This document shows positions 43,680 to 55,144 of a DNA stretch of 64,000 nt, in pieces. Position 1 is the stretch's first letter. Every line of letters starts with the position of its first letter. The notes below the pieces were generated by a model. That model was not told where the DNA came from, searched no databases, and saw nothing but the letters and a program-made list of their open reading frames with translations. This DNA is from Hygrophila difformis (Eukaryota; Streptophyta; Magnoliopsida; Lamiales; Acanthaceae), in NCBI GenBank assembly GCA_030278955.1, contig JAOANR010000011.1, positions 27,780,403 to 27,844,402 on the forward strand. The letters run 5' to 3'. The position numbers and the translations under genes are program-made.

Positions 43680-45570
43680 ATGGCACCAAGAGGCAGACCA
43701 AGAAACCCACCTACACCACAAACGACCAATGAAGTGCCACCGAACAATACAGAGCCAGCTCAGCCAGTAGGAGCACAGAACCAAGGTGCGCAAGACGCCC
43801 CCGCACCGAACAATGTGGGCGATCCTCTCCGGACGATAGAGGAGGTCCTAGTTGCGCTGGGAAATGCGCAAGTCAATCAAGGGCCAGCTGCGGCGGTACC
43901 TCCGCCCCAAGCTCGTCCCAACTATCTGGCAATGGTGAATCCCTACCAGCCACCCCACTATGCTGGTGAGGAGGATCCGGCAAAACTGGAGGAATGGATT
44001 AGGACCTTTGACAAGTTGCTAGGAGCGGTCAAGAGTCCGGAAGGAGAGAAGGTGCACGTCGCCTCATACTACCTGGGAGGCAAAGCAGACAATTGGTGGT
44101 AGGCCACCCAAGCAAAACTGACCGAAGACGAGGAGCCCTATTCGTGGGCGGAAATGATGGAGCTGCTCAGGGATAGATTCTACCCCCTGAGTTAGGGCTG
44201 GGGAAAAATACCGAATATACCGCATACCGCACATACCGTACCAGAAAAATACCGAGAATACCGAAATTTTCGGTATACCGTAATTTTCGGTTCATACCGT
44301 ACCGTAAGATTTCGGTACGGTAACGGTATAAATTTTTTGATACCGCGGTATACCGCTACCGTACCGAACTTCGGTATATACCGCGGTATCGGTATATTAG
44401 TATATACCGATTGTTCGGTATGTCGGTATATACCGCGATACCGTTATATACCGTAATACCGGTATGCTGGTATGTAGCGAAAGTTCGGTATGTCGGTATA
44501 TACCGCAATACCGGTATGTCGGTATGTAGCAAATGTTCGGTATGTCGGTATATACCGCGATACCGGTATGTCGGTATGTACCGAGTGTTCGGTATAGCGG
44601 TATATACCGAACTTACCGAAATGTCGGTATGGCAATGGTATGAAAATATTTCATACTGAAACTTTCGGTATACCAAAGATCAGTATACCGAAAGGTTCGG
44701 TACGGCAACAGTACGAAATTTTTCATACCGTAAAGTTCGGTACGGTATACGGTACGGCAAAATTTGTACGGTATACCGTACCGACCCACCCCTACCCTGA
44801 GTACAAAAGAGGCGATGTATGAGGAGTTTCTGTCACTGAAACAAGGCGGGCAGACAGTCCAAGAATATTACACTCGGTTCAAGGAACTGGTGAGGTTCGT
44901 GCCGAGATTGGTACCCACGGATGGGGAGAAAGCCCAAAAATTCGAAATGGGCTTGAATCTGATGATACGAGAGGTGATCACAGGGGTACACTACCCCAAC
45001 TTGTAGGCAATATAAGATTGTGCTATGGTAGTGGCACGAGTTCAACAACTGAAACGGAGGCTGAGTGGGGAGCCCAGCCGGGGTCCCTAGGATAAGAGAA
45101 ATCGGGACAATAAAAAATTAGAACAACACTATGAGGGTCGAGTATCGGGGAGGGCCGAATACACAGCAGCAGATGAACAATGGCAGAAGGTTCAATCAAG
45201 GAGGTCCAGTGCCACCGTGCCCAAGGTATGGCAGGTCTCATCTGGCGAGGGGATGCCCTCAGCAAGGCGCATGCTACCGATGTGGCCGGATGGGTCACCA
45301 GAGTCGAGAATGTCAAACTAGGTTGGAGAATATCACGAAGAGAGAGGATTTGGTCACGGGGCCGGTGCAGCCTCAAAATCGAAATGGACAAAATGGAAAC
45401 AATCAGGGGTACAGGCCCCTCAGAATCAGCCTAACCAAAATCAGCGCCCTCCGCAGCATCCGCAACAGAATCAGCAGCAAAATCAGCAGCAGAATCTGAA
45501 TCAGCAGGGCCATCAAGGACGCCCTATGGGACGCCTCAACATGATCAATCAAGCAGACGTGCCTGCGCAG
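43680..45570 (+). pseudogene. gypsy-1 gag, with stops and a MITE insertion
   Basis: It starts MAPRGRPRNPP, a usual chromovirus gag start. The capsid part includes NPYQPPHYAGEEDP, KLEEWIRTFDKLL and YYLGGKADNWW. The frame then meets TAG (44100-44102). Capsid sequence continues to 44192, where the MITE interrupts FYPLS, and resumes at 44803 with YEEFLSLKQGGQTVQEYYTR and KFEMGLNLMIREV. The nucleocapsid near 45220-45320 has one intact CCHC knuckle, CYRCGRMGHQSREC, and one damaged knuckle in which the second Cys is Tyr. Confidence 0.87.
44193..44794. mobile_element. hAT-type MITE made of CGGTAT/ATACCG repeats, in gypsy-1 gag
   Basis: The ends TAGGGCTGGG and CCCACCCCTA form a 10-bp inverted repeat with one mismatch, flanked by a perfect 8-bp target duplication CCCTGAGT (44185-44192, 44795-44802). 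Nearly the whole interior consists of ATACCG and CGGTAT words in palindromic order. It has no coding potential. Confidence 0.9.
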
Positions 45571-45576
45571 TGAGAA

Positions 45577-45840
45577 GTGATGGCAGGTACATTTCACATT
45601 TTAAATACACCCCTTAAGGTTTTATTTGATTCTGGAGCTAGTTGCTCAATTATAGCATCAAGAGTAGTGCCTGAGTTAGATCTACCTAAGTGCGAGATAA
45701 TTAGCTTAGGAATTCAATCGCCTTTAGGAGAAGTAGTAGCGTGCTCTAAACATTATGACGACATTCCTATAGTGATCAAGAACGTAGAATTTTTCGCGAA
45801 CTTAGTAGAATTTAACTGAAGGGACTTTGGCATTATACTG
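45577..45840 (+). pseudogene. gypsy-1 aspartic protease
   Basis: KVLFDSGASCSIIAS contains the DSG active site of retroviral-type proteases. SPLGEVV and the NLVEF region follow. The usual ILGMDWL motif reads [10 protein letters not shown] and is preceded by a stop (TGA near 45817), so the protease-polymerase join is broken. Confidence 0.85.
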
Positions 45841-45843
45841 GTA

Positions 45844-47400
45844 ATGGACCGGTTGTCCCAGTATAAAGCGGTGATCAAGTGTCAAAAGCAAAAGATCACC
45901 CCGTCAAAAAGTTGGGGGAGAAGAATTATCTTTTACTCTCAACCCCCTAAGAGGAGCAACAAAATCGTTGGTGCCCTCAAACTGAGTAACTTGATGCGTA
46001 AGGGGTACGAGTTGTATGCGTGCTACGTTCACAACCTCGAGGAGGAAGAGAACAAGATCGACAACATCCCAGTGGTGAGAGAATACCCGGACGTGTTTCC
46101 CAAAGACGTTCCGGACATGCCACCTAAACGAGATCTTGAATTCACCATAGATCTCATCCCGGGAACAGAGCCTATCTCAAAAGCTCCGTATCGGATGGCA
46201 CCGTTGGAAATGAAGGAGTTAAAGGAACAGCTCGAAGAGATACTGCAGAAAGGGTACATAAGACCGAGTACTTCTCCATGGGGAGCACCGGTTTTGTTCG
46301 ACAAGAAGAAAGACGGGGGATTACATCTTTGCATAGATTACCGGGGACTAAATCAAGTGACAATCAAGAACAAGTATCCCCTGCCAAGGATTGAGGATCT
46401 ATTCGATCAACTGAAGGGAGCTTCGGTGCTCTCGAAGATTGATTTGCGATCGGGGTATCACCAATTGAGGATCGCCGAGATAGACATTCCGAAGACGGCG
46501 TTTCGAACTCGATATGGCCACTATGAGTTCACAGTGTTATCCTTTGGGTTAACAAATGCTCCTGCAATGTTCATGAATCTCACAATGTGTTTCGAGAATT
46601 ACTGGATCAATGTGTGGTAGTGTTCATCGACGACATACTGATCTACTCGAAGAGCGAAGAAGAGAATTCCCAACATTTACATCAAGTGTTAGGGATATTG
46701 CGAAGGAATCAACTATATGGGAAGCTGTCCAAATGCGATTTTTGGTTGAAGAAGGTAGCGTTTCTTGGACACTTAGTATCCGCTGATGGAGTTTCAGTGG
46801 ATCCGGCCAAAGTTTTAGCCGTGAAGAGTGGGCAGCGCCAAAGAGCCAACGGAAATAAGGAGTTTCCTTGGACTAGCTGGGTATTATAGGCGATTTGTAA
46901 AGGACTTTTCAAAAATTGCACATCCTTTAACCCAGCTACTGAAGAAAGGAGCAAAATACGAGTGGACTGAGGCGTGTGAGACTGCGTTTCAAGAGCTAAA
47001 GAAACGACTCACAACCACACCCGTATTGACACTACCGTCAGAGAGTGGTGATTTCGAAGTTTACAGTGATGCTTCGAAGGAGGGATAAGGATGCGTTCTG
47101 ATGCAAGACTCGAAGGTCATTGCATACGCATCTCACCAATTGAAACCTCACGAGGAGAACTACCTGACACACGACTTGGAGTTAGCAGCTGTCGTGTTCG
47201 CTCTGAAGATATGGCCACACTATCTTTATGGGCGAAAGTGTTGGATGTTCACTGATCACAAAAGTCTGAAATATATATTCACTCAAAGGGAGTTGAATCT
47301 GAGACAATGAAGGTGGCTGGAGCTCATCAAGGATTATGATTTGGAGATTTCCTACCATGAAGGGAAAGCGAATGTGGTAGCCGATGCCTTAAGTCGGAAG
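45844..47400 (+). pseudogene. gypsy-1 reverse transcriptase and RNase H
   Basis: The reverse transcriptase blocks are [60 protein letters not shown] and [10 protein letters not shown]. After a frameshift near 46580 the catalytic [11 protein letters not shown] follows with both Asp present. A second frameshift near 46830 precedes the connection ([16 protein letters not shown]). RNase H has FEVYSDASKEG, then a TAA at 47086-47088, then [13 protein letters not shown] and [15 protein letters not shown] at about 47308-47310 replaces an expected Arg before RWLELIKDYD. The domain ends with VVADALSRK. Confidence 0.9.
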
Positions 47401-48942
47401 ACCCAACACGTGGCACACTCGTTGGTGATTCCGCCGGCATTGTACATGGATTTAGCGAGATTGGATGTGGAACTAATGCATCCTGGCACAGTAAGTGAAA
47501 CAGTCAACGCAATGGTTGCGGGGACCCCAATTTTTGAAGAGATAAGACTCGCTCAACCGGGCGATGTCAAGCTAGAGAGAGTAAAGAACGGTGTTGCCGA
47601 TGGCAAGGCAATAGGATTTGCTATCCACGAGGATGGAAGCATTCGCTTCAAGGGAAGATGGTGTGTGCCTCAGAAGTGCGTGGAGCTGAAACAACGATTG
47701 ATGGGGGAAGGGCATAACACGTCGTATTCAGTGCATCCCGGAGGTGATAAACTTTATAAGGATATGAAGAATATCTATTGGTGGCCGGGAATGAAGAGGG
47801 AAGTGGCAGACTTCGTGGCGAAATGCCTCACCTGCCAACGGGTTAAGGCAGTGAAACGAAAACCCTTAGGGTTGATGCAACCACTGGAGATTCCAAGTTG
47901 GAAGTGGGATAGCATCTCGATGGACTTTGTCTCGGGATTACCGCGATCACCTAAAGGCACGAACAAGATTTGGGTGATTGTGGATAGGCTAACGAAGACG
48001 GCCATATTTATCCCAATGAAGGACACGTGGACTATGGACCAATTGGCCCGAGCCTACATCGATAATGTGGTACGACGACATGGCGTACCACATGACATCA
48101 TTTCTGATTGAGACAGTAGATTTGTCTCTCACTTTTGGACGGAATTTCAAAAAGCTCTCGGTACTCAAATCAAAATGAGCACTGCATTCCACCCGATGAT
48201 GGATGTACAAACCGAGAGAACGATCCAAACCCTGGAAGATATGCTGAGAACATGTGGATTGGAGTTCAAGAGAAGTTGGGAAAACCAATTACCCCTAATT
48301 GAGTTTTCCTATAACAATAGCTACCATGCTAGCATTGGCATGGCACCATTAGAGGCGTTGTACGGACGAAGGTGCCGAAGCCCATTGAGTTGGGAAGAAA
48401 ACGATAGAGCTGTGGTAGTGGGACCTCAACTTGTCGAAGAAATGGCTCAACAGATAAAGGTGATTCAAGGGAAAATGAAAGCATCTCAAGACCGTCAGAA
48501 GGGTTATGCTGATGTAAGACGACAAGACCTAGAGTTTCAAGTGGGAGATAGGGTCATGATAAAGATATCACCCATGAAGGGGGTGATGCGCTTTGGCAAA
48601 CCAGGAAAGTTGAGTCCTCGATACATAGGACCTTATGAAATTCTAGAACGAGTCGGAAATCTAGCCTACCGACTGGCTTTACCGCCACAATTAGATCGAG
48701 TTTATAATGTATTCCATGTCTCACAACTAAAGAAATATGTGTCGGACCCGACACATGTACTTCAACCGGAGGTGATTGAACTCAATGATGATTTAACTTA
48801 CGAAGAAGATGGTTAAGGTTCTTTGATCGAACCATGAAAGTGAAACAGCAACGTGGGAATTGGAGACAGACATGAGAGACCGTTACCCGATGTTATTCCA
48901 AACCGACGCCGACACAGTTATGGGGACATAACTGTAAGCTTA
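47401..48942 (+). pseudogene. gypsy-1 integrase and remnant chromodomain
   Basis: The HHCC zinc finger spans HPGGDKLYKDM to CLTCQRVKA. The core has SMDFVSGLPRSP (first Asp) and HDIISD, where a TGA (48110-48112) follows the second Asp. The Glu lies in QTERTIQ, but the neighbouring HPQTDGQ block is altered to HPMMDVQ. The C-terminal GKLSPRYIGPYEILERVG motif is intact to LTYEEDG (stop at about 48814). Past the stop, another frame from about 48806 gives a chromodomain-like piece with VKVL, a TGA, then ATWELETDM and RDRYP. About 20 residues at the start of the chromodomain are missing. Chromodomains direct such elements to modified histones. Confidence 0.88.
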
Positions 48943-49185
48943 AGGGGGAGAGGGTGTCACACCGTATATTTTCCGTGCATTTTTGTCCGAAATAAACAAA
49001 CAAATTCAAATTATTTTGAACTACGTTATGACTTGATTCCTTTACAGGGTACGTAGGCAGCTTGAAAATTTTAATTCTAAGTTCAGTCACAAAATAATAA
49101 AATAAACGAAAGGACTTTAACTCTTAGCACGAGAAAAGCCGAAATGCAACTTCGAGGACGAAGTTGATTCTTAAGGAGGGTAGAC
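48943..49185 (+). other. gypsy-1 3' untranslated region with polypurine tract
   Basis: Non-coding; it contains CTTCGAGGACGAAG and ends TTAAGGAGGGTAGAC next to the 3' LTR start. AAGGAGGG (about 49172-49180) is the likely polypurine tract. Confidence 0.7.
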
Positions 49186-51906
49186 TGTAATACCCGAGAA
49201 TTTTGCAAGATAAAGTAAATAAATAAATACAATAAATAAATAAACATAGTAAATAAATAAAGAATCATAGGGAAATGAGAAAGGGAATTTAATCCAAGAA
49301 AGAATTAAAGTAAAGGCAAGTTAATTTAAATAAATGGTCCCAAGATAACCCAATACAAATGGACCGATAATTTGGACCCTAAACTAATTAAGATCCAAAT
49401 AAAATTAAGATAGGAAATTGGAGCCCAAAAATAGCCCGAAAATCGGAGCCCAAGAACGTAGGGGGATAGAAGTCCGAAAGAAAAGAGAAAAGGCCCGACG
49501 GATCGCACGACCCGGCCCGGACCGAAATCCAGGCCCAGGCCGCGCGGTGGCCGCGCGAGGCGAAGGGATTCGCGCGCCAACCCCGCGCCAGCTCCCATGG
49601 ACGAACTATGCGAGATTCTCTCGCCCGATTTCGGATTTTTCGACTTCGGTTGCAAATCTTTCGGCTTAAGACTCTTCATAACTGATTTAGCCGAACCCTA
49701 AGACCCTTGACTCTATAAAAACCCATCCCCTTCGACCCCAGACGATTTTCAAACTCTTTGAAAACCCTACACGTTTCAAACCCGAATACCCTAGTCGTCG
49801 GAGACACGAAGGCAGCGAAGGACAAGATCTTGGACGAAAATTCAGAGGTCTCAGTCGCGGTTGGTAAGGATTGTCCATAGATTTCCATTCAAACCTCGAA
49901 TCATAAACTAACTTATTCCGTTTCCTTCCTAAAACCCCGATCCGGACGCGTCCTTCCTAAAACCCCGATCCGGACGCGTAGAGGGAGAACGAAGGATCTC
50001 GGAGGACGAACGGAGAACGTAGAAGCAACGCCTACAAAGTTGACGAGCCGGGAGATCCACTATCAAGTAAGTTAACGCTTACCGTGGTTTTGGGTTGTTA
50101 AAACAATTGAATACATAGATCTAACGAAAACCCTAACTAAAATCTGTCTACACCGGCGCAGCGTTTTTATTAAATTTATTCGGACCACTTTAATTGTTCA
50201 AACGAGAAAACGTTAAACATAAAATATGTTCCTAAGACCTTGATCTACTTCCTGTAAAAATTTCATAATTTTTGGTGGAGATTTGTTGCCAGAAGTCGAA
50301 CCAAACAGACCTGCCTTGAATTCAGATTTTGGAATAGAGACAGAAACATAATTCGAATTTATTGATTATTTTGATATTGGATTTAGGCCAAATTAGGTTT
50401 GGTGTTAAACATAAAAATTGTAGATCTATAAGTCTAGAATACCACTGTAAAATTTGAGAATTTTTCGACAAGATTTGGACCTCCGAATTCGAACCAAACC
50501 AATCTACATTTTCTTCGAACTTCTAAAAATTGACAGAGTGGGTTCCTGAACTAAATCCGATTTTTCCTAATTGATCCGGTTGGAATTAGGTCTCAAGTTC
50601 TAAATGAAAGTTATAGATAAATGTATTAGGAGTATGCATGTAAATTTTCGTTAAGTTTAGTAAGCATTTGATATGTTAAAAATTTGATCTCTGAAAACTG
50701 CTACGTCTGAATCCGGGCAGAACATTATTTTTGTGCAAAATCTCTCATTTTTGACTTGTTTCCTTAATCCGGATTGAAAAAGTCAAAACTTGAAACATGT
50801 TCGTTAGTGTGTTGGCGAGCTACTGCTCAAATTTTATAATTTTTTATCATGAAATGGATTTTTAAATGATATCGGAGCGAACAGCGTCCTGAAATAGTAT
50901 ATTTTTGAGAAACTTACTAAATTTGGGAAATTGACTTTATTATCCAACAAATTAATTCTTTGAAATTAAATAAACAAGAAAATTTTACAGAAAAATCCCC
51001 TTTACAACTTGATTAAAACTAAAATTAGGGGGTGAGTGCTCTGTAGGGCGCCCTCCTAACTGCGTCGTGCCTGTTTAGGACGATGGGATTGAAATTTATG
51101 AAATTATGCCAAAACGGCGAGATATATTTTGGGCCTACACTCTCGGGAGTATCCGTATGGGTTTCCCGAGGCTCCGGAGTGGTACTGGATATGGCGGATT
51201 TGGCTTAGGCCAAGGCTACTTGAAAAACTGTAGAGATTGCAATGCAATCGAGAAAAACTTGAGATACATGATCTTGGAGTAATTGAGGATAATTAAAAGA
51301 CTTTATTTATTGCTTTATCATTTATTGCCTTTATTTAAATTATGTTATGTGAATGATTGGCTAGAATCCATGTTTTTAAATTATGCAAGTTATTTATTTA
51401 ATTAAATTAAATTATTCATTATCTAGTAGCTTGTTTTTATTTAAATTAAATTAATGGCTTTAAAACCCCTTAATCATGTTAGGTGTTAACTTACTCAGCT
51501 CGTTTTGCTGACCCAAACCATTTCCCTTTTTTCTTTCAGAGTATGAGGATTTTGTATGATCACATGCATGCATGGGCACGTTTGGGGAATAAACATTATT
51601 TTATTTATTTAAATTCTATTCGTAGTACATTTGCATTAAAGGGCCTGTTTAACCGTGTTTTGGTCGTGTTGGCCCAGTATTTACATTTCCGCTGCATTAC
51701 ATATAAGTGTATTTAGATATTATTTTTCCGCTGCAACTATTTATTATTTCTGAGTAATATACGATGGGCTGTTTTATTTATTCAAATGTTTTAAATATTG
51801 AAACCACAGCCTTGCATCTCTCTAGCAAGCTCGAAGAAGTTGTGCCTTGCTAGTAAGGTGTGGCGGTGACATCCCGACCTGGGTTACCAAAAACCGGGGT
51901 GTTGCA
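49186..51906 (+). repeat. gypsy-1 3' LTR
   Basis: Runs TGTAATACCC to GGGGTGTTGCA, 2721 bp. It differs from the 5' LTR by scattered changes and by a tandem duplication of a 28-bp unit (49923-49950 and 49951-49978, unit starting TCCTTCCTAAAACCCC). A TATA box lies at 49714-49721. Confidence 0.95.
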
Positions 51907-51911
51907 TAACT

Positions 51912-52742
51912 TGAGTAAGATGCCATACTTGATAGAGGGCTAATGCACAAGGGATGTGTTTTGCGGGGCCTCCCCCTCTAAATATGCCAAGACGGCGTTG
52001 TTAATAAATTGTGCCAAAACAACATTGTTGCATGTATGAGTCTATACTCTTGGGTGTATCTGTGATGGGTTACCCGAGGCTCGGGAGTGTGTCTGTATAT
52101 GAGTCCGCTGCATGTTGGTCATGACTTATGATCGATATGATATGATATGATATATGGAAAATGGTGTCCTGTTGTGCATAGTTGCTACAATGGTAAGAAT
52201 GAAAGTTATTTATTTTGTTAAAAGTAATGTGTGTGATCCTTTTTAAAAGAAAAAGTGAAAATATTTTTCTTTTTTCTTTTTTTTTTATGTGTGTCAACCA
52301 TTATTTTAAAACCCACTTCTTAAAGTGGAGCGGGTTGACTTACTCAGTACCATTGTAATGTTAAAAGTTGTTGCGTTATCTTTTTACAGATATTGAAACT
52401 GACATGTGAACTGCATCTCATGACATGAGCATTTGGGGATGGGATTACCTTTCATCAAAAAGATTGTTGCTTTAAGGAACCTCATATTTTTAATATATTG
52501 CCTTTAGTTTATGCTTCCGCCTGAGAAAGAACAATGACTCTGGTATAAAGTACTTTAAATTTTCTTATGTCAATGTTTTTATAAAATTGGCAATTATTTT
52601 TAAAGTCCATACTACAAAAATTTATATGTGAAGATATTTTGCCGTAGCACTTGTCAATTAAGTTTGCTAAAGGGCGAGCCTGACTGACAAGTGTGGCGGT
52701 AACATTCTGAAACCTTATGAGGATGAATTTCGGGGTGTTACA
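51912..52742 (+). repeat. gypsy-2 5' LTR, part after the gypsy-1 insertion
   Basis: Continues the LTR with CCAAGACGGCG, GTTACCCGAGGCTCGGGAGT, GTTGACTTACTCAG, TTCCGCCTGAGAAAG, GTGTGGCGGTAACAT and a terminal GGGGTGTTACA. This is the order seen in the other chromovirus LTRs, but strongly diverged. Confidence 0.8.
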
Positions 52743-52745
52743 GAG

Positions 52746-52757
52746 TGGTATCAGAGC
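52746..52757 (+). promoter_or_regulatory. gypsy-2 primer-binding site (initiator tRNA-Met)
   Basis: TGGTATCAGAGC three bases after the LTR end. Confidence 0.92.
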
Positions 52758-53548
52758 GTTTTTTTAAACTCTAAGTATTTGTAAACTGTTAAGCATAGAG
52801 CTACATGAGGTGATTCTGTCTAAAGAGTCTGGTTTTTAAAGATTGCCCGTCAGTCGGTGGCTCTACCAGTCGTTCCTGGGCATGCGACTCTGTAGCTCTA
52901 TATTTTAACTAGTTGGCAAATTACTTGGAAGACGGTACCCTCTAATCTTAGCATTTCTTGGTTAAGTTAGCAACAAGGCGAGTTTAACTAAGGGATGCGA
53001 CAGTTTAACTCCGGTTTATGGACTTTAATTTTAAAAAAGCACACTTTGAGAAGGAAACATTCAAAATATTTTTCAAAGACCCATATGGGCTATGTTAAAT
53101 TTTAAAACTTAGAAATTATTTTTGAAGTGGGGACATATGCATTCATGTGCATGCATCATCTTCTTAAAAAAAAAATTGTTATGATCGACCAAAAAGTCAG
53201 TTGACCTTATCATAAGTGTTCTTTTGAAGTTCTCTAACTCGTAATGTTTTCCGATATATGAAAGACCGTTTGCTATTTTCTTCCTTCTAGTCAATCTCTC
53301 TATAAATAAAGTCATTATCAAATAAGATGGCCTACTTCCATCTTAGACATTTTTGCGACTAACTCATCCTTATATTATGATCTAAATTCGTTTTAGGATA
53401 TAACCATCCCTTAGGATATAATTGGTCATGCCTACTTCTATTCGTCTTAGTGCCAGCAGCACAGGGTGTATCCAAACAATAAGTTGTACCACCTACACAC
53501 AACATACATCACCGTGACATCACCAACAATCAGGGTGTTGGACACAAT
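52758..53548 (+). other. gypsy-2 leader
   Basis: Non-coding leader before gag. Unlike gypsy-1, no coiled-coil ORF or telomere-like stretch is seen here. Confidence 0.55.
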
Positions 53549-54690
53549 ATGGTACCTCCTAATCAGGGAGCACCCAAGAACCAAACCCCTCATAGTCGAA
53601 ACACGCCAAACTCGCTTGACGATGATCACCTAAGGATCATTGAGCAAATGCTCATTGCCTTGGGTCAGGGTCAAATTAATCAAGCCACTGCAGCTGTGCC
53701 GCCACCTCAAGCCCAGCTCAATCACCTAGCAGTGGTGAACCAATACAGATCACCTCGTTATGATGGGCAGGAGGACCCTACTAAATTGGAAGATTGGATA
53801 AATAGTTGCAACAAGCTACTCGAGGCGAGTCGTTACCCAGATGAGCAGAAGATTACTGTAGCCTCATACTTTTTAGGAGGTGATGCAGATGACTGGTGGT
53901 AGTTACAAAAGAAAGAGCTAGATGATGATGAGGAGTATACATGGGAAAACTTTACAGAAGCTCTAAGGGAAAGGTTCTACCCGATGAGTACCAAAGCAGC
54001 CATGTACGAAGAGTTTCTATCGTTGCGACAAGGAGCACAATCTGTACAAGAATGCTATGTCAGATTCAAGGAGTTATTCAGATTTGCTCCTAAGTTAGTC
54101 TCTACCGATGCCGAGAAGGCATAAAAGTTCGAAATGGGATTAAACCTCTCCATTCGAGAAGTGGAGGCTGGAGTTCAATATCCTATGCTCCAAGTGATCT
54201 ACGATCGAGCTGTCGCAGTTTCTCGTGTACAACAGATGAAGAGAAAAGCCGGGGAGTCTGGCCGCGGGTTCCAAGGACAGGACAAGAGGATTCGGGACAA
54301 CCGAGGAAGCAGCAACAACAACAACCACTTCAACAACAATAAAGGGAATATTCGAGGTGTGCAGAATCGACTCGTCCAGGGAAACAAAGGAGGGGGGCAA
54401 CAATGGTATTAGAAACCATGAAGGGTACATACCATAATGCCCAAAATTCATCAAGCCCCACTTGGCTAGAGGATGCCCCAAGCCGGGTACATGTTATATA
54501 TATGTGGCCGAGAAGGTCATATGACGAAGGAGTGTAAGACCCGCATTGAAAATATTACAAAAAGAGATTACTTTATCAATATCCCTACTCAGACAAATAA
54601 TCAGTATGTGCGAAACAGAAACAATCAAGGCAGAGGCCTCAGCAAAATAGAAACCAACAAGGGAACCATGGAGCACCTGTAGGGCGGCTC
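53549..54690 (+). pseudogene. gypsy-2 gag
   Basis: The capsid includes NQYRSPRYDGQEDPTKLEDW and SYFLGGDADDWW, then TAG (53900-53902) at the same codon as in gypsy-1. It continues YTWENFTEALRERFYPMS and YEEFLSLRQGAQSVQECYVR, then a TAA at about 54121-54123, then KFEMGLNLSIREVEAG. An Asn-rich linker (SSNNNNHFNNNKGN) precedes a knuckle, CYICGREGHMTKEC, near 54491. It lacks the MITE found in gypsy-1. Confidence 0.87.
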
Positions 54691-54734
54691 AATGTGATTA
54701 ATTAGACAGATCTTTCAACTCAAGGGGATGTGAT

Positions 54735-55060
54735 AACATGTACATTTACAGCTTTAAGTGTGCCTGTTAAGGTTTTATTTGATTCTGGAGCAAGTTGTTC
54801 GTTTATCTCTTCCAGAATCTTGCCTTAATTAAAGATGCCAAAACCTAAAATGATTAACTTAGGAATTCAGTTTCCTTTGGGAAAAATTGTATCATGCACC
54901 AAACGATACGATGGGATTCCTATAGTTATTAAGAAGCTTGAGTTCTATGCGAACTTAGTAGAATTTGATCTTAAAGATTTTGATATTATATGGGAATGAA
55001 TTGGCTTACCCAATATAAAACATTAATTGAGTGTCAGAAACACAAAATTACACTGTCTAA
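54735..55060 (+). pseudogene. gypsy-2 aspartic protease
   Basis: PVKVLFDSGASCSFISSRIL holds the DSG active site. A TAA follows near 54827, then INLGIQFPLGKIV. The conserved end of the domain is degraded. Confidence 0.8.
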
Positions 55061-55144
55061 GACTAGAGGCAAAAAGGTCAACTAGTATATCCAACTCCCC
55101 AAACGTAAGCTAAGGTAGTAAATGCCTTAAAATTTTATAGTCTT

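Larger units (their letters stand above)
21172..51906 (+). mobile_element. Ty3/gypsy chromovirus gypsy-1 (Tekay/Del-like)
   Basis: LTRs start TGTAATACCCGAG (21172 and 49186) and end TGTTACA/TGTTGCA (42573 and 51906). The target duplication TAACT is at 21167-21171 and 51907-51911. The 5' LTR is split by Athila-A. The internal order is tRNA-Met primer site, a small coiled-coil ORF, gag, protease, reverse transcriptase, RNase H, integrase, chromodomain remnant, purine tract. Without the Athila insertion the element is about 12 kb. Several stops and frameshifts make it non-functional. Confidence 0.92.
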
